Source: Flavisericum labens
GTDB taxonomy: Bacteria; Bacteroidota; Bacteroidia; Flavobacteriales; Flavobacteriaceae
DNA: 64,000 bases
Reading direction: 5' to 3'
NCBI RefSeq assembly: GCF_045446075.1
Contig: NZ_JBJJBQ010000006.1
Span: 1-64,000, forward strand
Made by a program: the position numbers and the translations under genes. The notes beneath the pieces are model-generated. The model did not search any database, was not told the DNA's origin, and saw only the letters and a program-made list of their open reading frames with translations. Below are positions 62,040 to 64,000 of the stretch, in pieces (the first letter of the stretch is position 1; every line of letters begins with the position of its first letter).

Positions 62040-62142
62040 ACCTTAAAGACAAAAAAACGCTAAACTTGTTAGGTGAGCGGAACAACACAAAAGACAGAGG
62101 ATTTTGAGGTACGAAAAAACTGGGTTTTGGGTTGTGGGGAAT

Positions 62143-62171
62143 AAAAAAGAGCCTTCCGAAAAAGACTCTTT
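62143..62171 (-). terminator. Terminator after the HMA lipoprotein gene
   Basis: Minus-strand stem AAAGAGTC (62171-62164) / GGCTCTTT (62153-62146), eight pairs with one T-G, followed by more T (A-run 62143-62148). It begins 9 bp downstream of the stop codon. Confidence 0.82.
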
Positions 62172-62180
62172 CATTATTGC

Positions 62181-62675
62181 TTAATGGTCGTGATTTGAAT
62201 GGTCATCACTTTCTTCTTCACCAGATTGATTCATCATCATTTCGTGGTCGTATTTACAACAACCTGGTAAACCATCATATGCTTCTTCATCACCTGCTAC
62301 TTTTTCGGTATCATATCCTGAAGCTGCGATTGCTTTATGGATTGCCATTGCATCGGTTTTTGTATCATCAAAAGACACATCAATCTTCTTTTTATCGACA
62401 TCCCAATTAGCACTTGCAACACCTTCAACACCGTTAGCTGCTTTTTCGATAGTGTTTTTACACATTCCGCAATTTCCTCTTACACCAAAAGACAGGTCTG
62501 TCATTGCCATATCTTTTGACATTTCAGTAGTTGTGGTTTCTGTTTCTTTTTTGGTTTCGTTTTTACAACTTGTTAAACCTAATGCTGCTATTACAGCTAC
62601 ACTTAAAATTACTTTTTTACTCACGTCGATTACATTTTTGTTTTTGTGTTCGTGATTTTTCTTTGAAAAATTCAT
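62181..62675 (-). CDS. Heavy-metal-associated (HMA) domain lipoprotein
   Basis: A 164-residue product from the ATG at 62675. The GTG at 62624 (SKKVILSVAVIAALGLTSC) would give a cleaner lipoprotein signal and may be the true start. The lipobox is LTSC. The domain 'LSFGVRGNCGMCKNTIEKAANGVEGVASANWDVDKKKIDVSF' is an HMA fold with CxxC (CGMC) for soft-metal binding. A 'GLPGCCKYDHEMMMN' segment and a His/Asp-rich tail ('DDHSNHDH') could add copper or silver ligands. It is probably a periplasmic metal chaperone for the CusB-type efflux adaptor gene 32 bp upstream in the same operon. Confidence 0.86.
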   Translation of the reverse strand: MNFSKKNHEHKNKNVIDVSKKVILSVAVIAALGLTSCKNETKKETETTTTEMSKDMAMTDLSFGVRGNCGMCKNTIEKAANGVEGVASANWDVDKKKIDVSFDDTKTDAMAIHKAIAASGYDTEKVAGDEEAYDGLPGCCKYDHEMMMNQSGEEESDDHSNHDH

Positions 62676-62707
62676 TGTTTAAAATTTAATTGTTATTACT
62701 TGATTTA

Positions 62708-64000
62708 TTATTCTATTACTTGTTTTACTTCACCACAGGTTAGCATTGCTTCGCCAAAGTATGGATTGATTACTTTTTCTTCTTTGCTTAACCAATAAGC
62801 ACCATTATTGTTATCTGCCATTGGACAAAATTCTACATAGACCTTTTCATTGATACCAAATAGTTGTACAGCATTGATTAGATGTGATGATAAATGTTTA
62901 AAATGGTCTCTTTGTGATTTTATATCGGACGTTTCAGAAATTGAAGTTGCAGAAGATTTTATTTCGCCTTCTAATGACATCCAATGGTTATGCGCCTTAT
63001 TATCTGACAACAATTTCATATCTACTTTGTTCAATTTATTTAATAAAGTTGTTGCGTTTGCTGAAGTACTTATTGAATCTTCTTTTACTAAAGCATCTTT
63101 TAAATTGATATACGCATTGTAAACACTATTTAACTGTTGTTGAAATTTCTCTGATACTTCCAAACGCTCATTCATATTAGTGTGGTCACTTTCTTTGTTA
63201 GATGCATTGTTATCCATACCTAAATGACCTTCGTGTCCAGTCATTACTTTACCACCATCTTTATTCATCATAGACTTTTTGCCTTGTAATTGTGCTGCTG
63301 CATCAACCGTAAATGTTCCGTTAGTCACTATTTCATTTCCAACAAATAAACCTTCTACAACTTCATATTCATTACCAATTTGATTGCCTAATTTAATTTC
63401 ACGCATTTCAAAAATAGGTTGGTCTGGATTTGTTTTAAGGTATACCACAGAACGTTCACCTGTCCATAATACAGAAGATGCAGGAATTGATAATACTTCA
63501 TCATTTTTAGCTGTACTGCCTTCAATATTTGCGGTTACAAACATCCCTGGTTTAAATACATCGTCCTTATTGCTTAAAACAACACGTAAGGTTACAGTTC
63601 TTGTTTTCGTGTTTAAAACTGGGTCAATGAAATCAACTTTACCTTTAAACTCTTTATTAGGATAAGCATTGGTTGTTATCATCACTTCCTGTCCTTTTTT
63701 AAAGCGGTCAATCTGATTTTCATACACATCAAAGTTTCCCCAAACTGTGTTGAGATTGGCAATTTTTAATAAGGGTTGTCCTTGTTTGATGTAATCGCCT
63801 TGCTCTACCAATTTTTCTGTAACAGTACCCGAAACGGTTGCATAAACAGGAAAGTTTTCTTTTACTTTTCCTGTTTCTTCAATCTGGTTGATTTGATTTT
63901 CAGAGAGTTTCCATAATTTCAATTTATTACGGACTGCTTTGTATAAAGCAGGTTGAGATTCTTTTAAAGAAGCTGCTGTGATTAATTCTTGTTGTGCTGC
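62708..64000 (-). CDS. CusB-like RND efflux periplasmic adaptor with DUF3347 tail, 5' part outside window
   Basis: The frame stays open to the window edge (…AAQQELITAASLKESQPALYKAV), so the start is missing; the TTG at 63922 is internal. The visible part has the barrel-sandwich and beta-barrel of a membrane-fusion protein ('VYATVSGTVTEKLVEQGDYIKQGQPLLKIANLNTVWGNFDVYE', 'PVLNTKTRTVTLRVVLSN', 'SVLWTGERSVVYLK'). A His/Met-rich linker ('KVMTGHEGHLGMDNN') comes next. The C-terminal ~150 residues are a DUF3347 domain ('FCPMADNNNGAYWLSKEEKVINPYFGEAMLTCGEV'). This is the adaptor of a heavy-metal (Cu/Ag-type) RND pump, and the pump gene is expected just beyond the window. Confidence 0.9.
   Translation of the reverse strand, partial: AAQQELITAASLKESQPALYKAVRNKLKLWKLSENQINQIEETGKVKENFPVYATVSGTVTEKLVEQGDYIKQGQPLLKIANLNTVWGNFDVYENQIDRFKKGQEVMITTNAYPNKEFKGKVDFIDPVLNTKTRTVTLRVVLSNKDDVFKPGMFVTANIEGSTAKNDEVLSIPASSVLWTGERSVVYLKTNPDQPIFEMREIKLGNQIGNEYEVVEGLFVGNEIVTNGTFTVDAAAQLQGKKSMMNKDGGKVMTGHEGHLGMDNNASNKESDHTNMNERLEVSEKFQQQLNSVYNAYINLKDALVKEDSISTSANATTLLNKLNKVDMKLLSDNKAHNHWMSLEGEIKSSATSISETSDIKSQRDHFKHLSSHLINAVQLFGINEKVYVEFCPMADNNNGAYWLSKEEKVINPYFGEAMLTCGEVKQVIE

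Larger units (their letters stand above)
61099..62142. other. Gene-free region, about 1 kb, with three stem-loops
   Basis: No ORF with coding character is seen on either strand, and no tRNA or rRNA sequence is recognised. It holds a perfect 10-bp stem (61251-61280), a long nested stem-loop (61848-61936) and a second long stem-loop (61983-62039). Scattered short hairpins such as GCTAtggcgTAGC (near 61575) also occur. The make-up looks like the non-coding end of a mobile element rather than a promoter region. Confidence 0.6.

Noticed and set aside
62132..62410. Plus-strand open frame of 92 codons over the HMA gene
   Set aside because: Antisense to a well-supported HMA lipoprotein gene. Its Leu/His-rich translation mirrors the His/Asp/Met-rich tail of that gene.
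1..64000. CRISPR array, tRNA or rRNA genes, insertion-sequence transposase
   Set aside because: I saw no regularly spaced repeats with unique spacers, no cloverleaf or conserved rRNA sequence, and no ORF resembling a transposase or integrase. A tool-based scan could still find a divergent tRNA.

Overview
The window comes from a marine-type member of the Bacteroidota, almost certainly family Flavobacteriaceae. It is AT-rich and carries a type IX secretion (T9SS) C-terminal domain beside PorP/SprF, a SusC/SusD pair, BshA for bacillithiol synthesis, and many Bacteroidota-type lipoproteins. At least one promoter matches the flavobacterial TAnnTTTG -7 box. Everything below was read by eye; no alignment or database search was run.

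Layout. (1) 1-5.6 kb, plus strand: the 3' part of a giant repeat adhesin with a T9SS type B sorting domain, broken by a 100-N assembly gap, then PorP/SprF and a PorE-like OmpA protein, closed by a strong terminator. (2) 5.7-17.3 kb: a small zincin-like protein, then a mostly minus-strand housekeeping run. Read in transcription order it encodes an amidase, MlaD, a membrane Fe-S protein, a small secreted protein, a CCG-domain Fe-S protein, a conserved 161-residue protein, a GH3/serine-hydrolase fusion, BshA and a GH3-type acyl-adenylase. (3) 17.5-20.6 kb, plus strand: an LptD-like outer-membrane protein and RidA. (4) 20.7-59.4 kb: a large sugar-utilisation region. It has SusC/SusD, a LacI-type regulator, four GH13-family enzymes (three lipoproteins and one cytoplasmic GH13_18-type phosphorylase), GH97, GH37 trehalase, GH32, GH65, a PfkB kinase and four MFS transporters. 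Inserted in it are two giant VCBS/ASPIC lipoproteins, a vanadium-haloperoxidase-like lipoprotein, an SRPBCC/GyrI-like protein and a seven-heme cytochrome. (5) 59.4-64 kb: an accessory-looking stretch with a DUF6266-like gene, a small orphan gene, about 1 kb of non-coding DNA with large stem-loops, and the end of a heavy-metal efflux operon (HMA lipoprotein and CusB-like adaptor).

How region 4 seems to work. Four palindromes fitting CGAAAWCGWTTTCG lie 93-128 bp upstream of the start codons of four minus-strand transcription units: kinase/phosphorylase, the GH13-GH97-MFS-trehalase run, susCD, and MFS/GH32. The only LacI-family gene, divergent from susC, is the obvious candidate regulator. The enzymes suggest capture and splitting of small alpha-glucosides (sucrose, trehalose, maltose- or kojibiose-type). 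SusCD would import them across the outer membrane, lipoprotein and periplasmic glycosidases would trim them, and MFS carriers would move sugars inward. Trehalase, the phosphorylase and the PfkB kinase would then feed glucose, glucose-1-phosphate and fructose-6-phosphate to glycolysis. The role of the VCBS/haloperoxidase/cytochrome genes inside this region is unknown and is its most unusual aspect.
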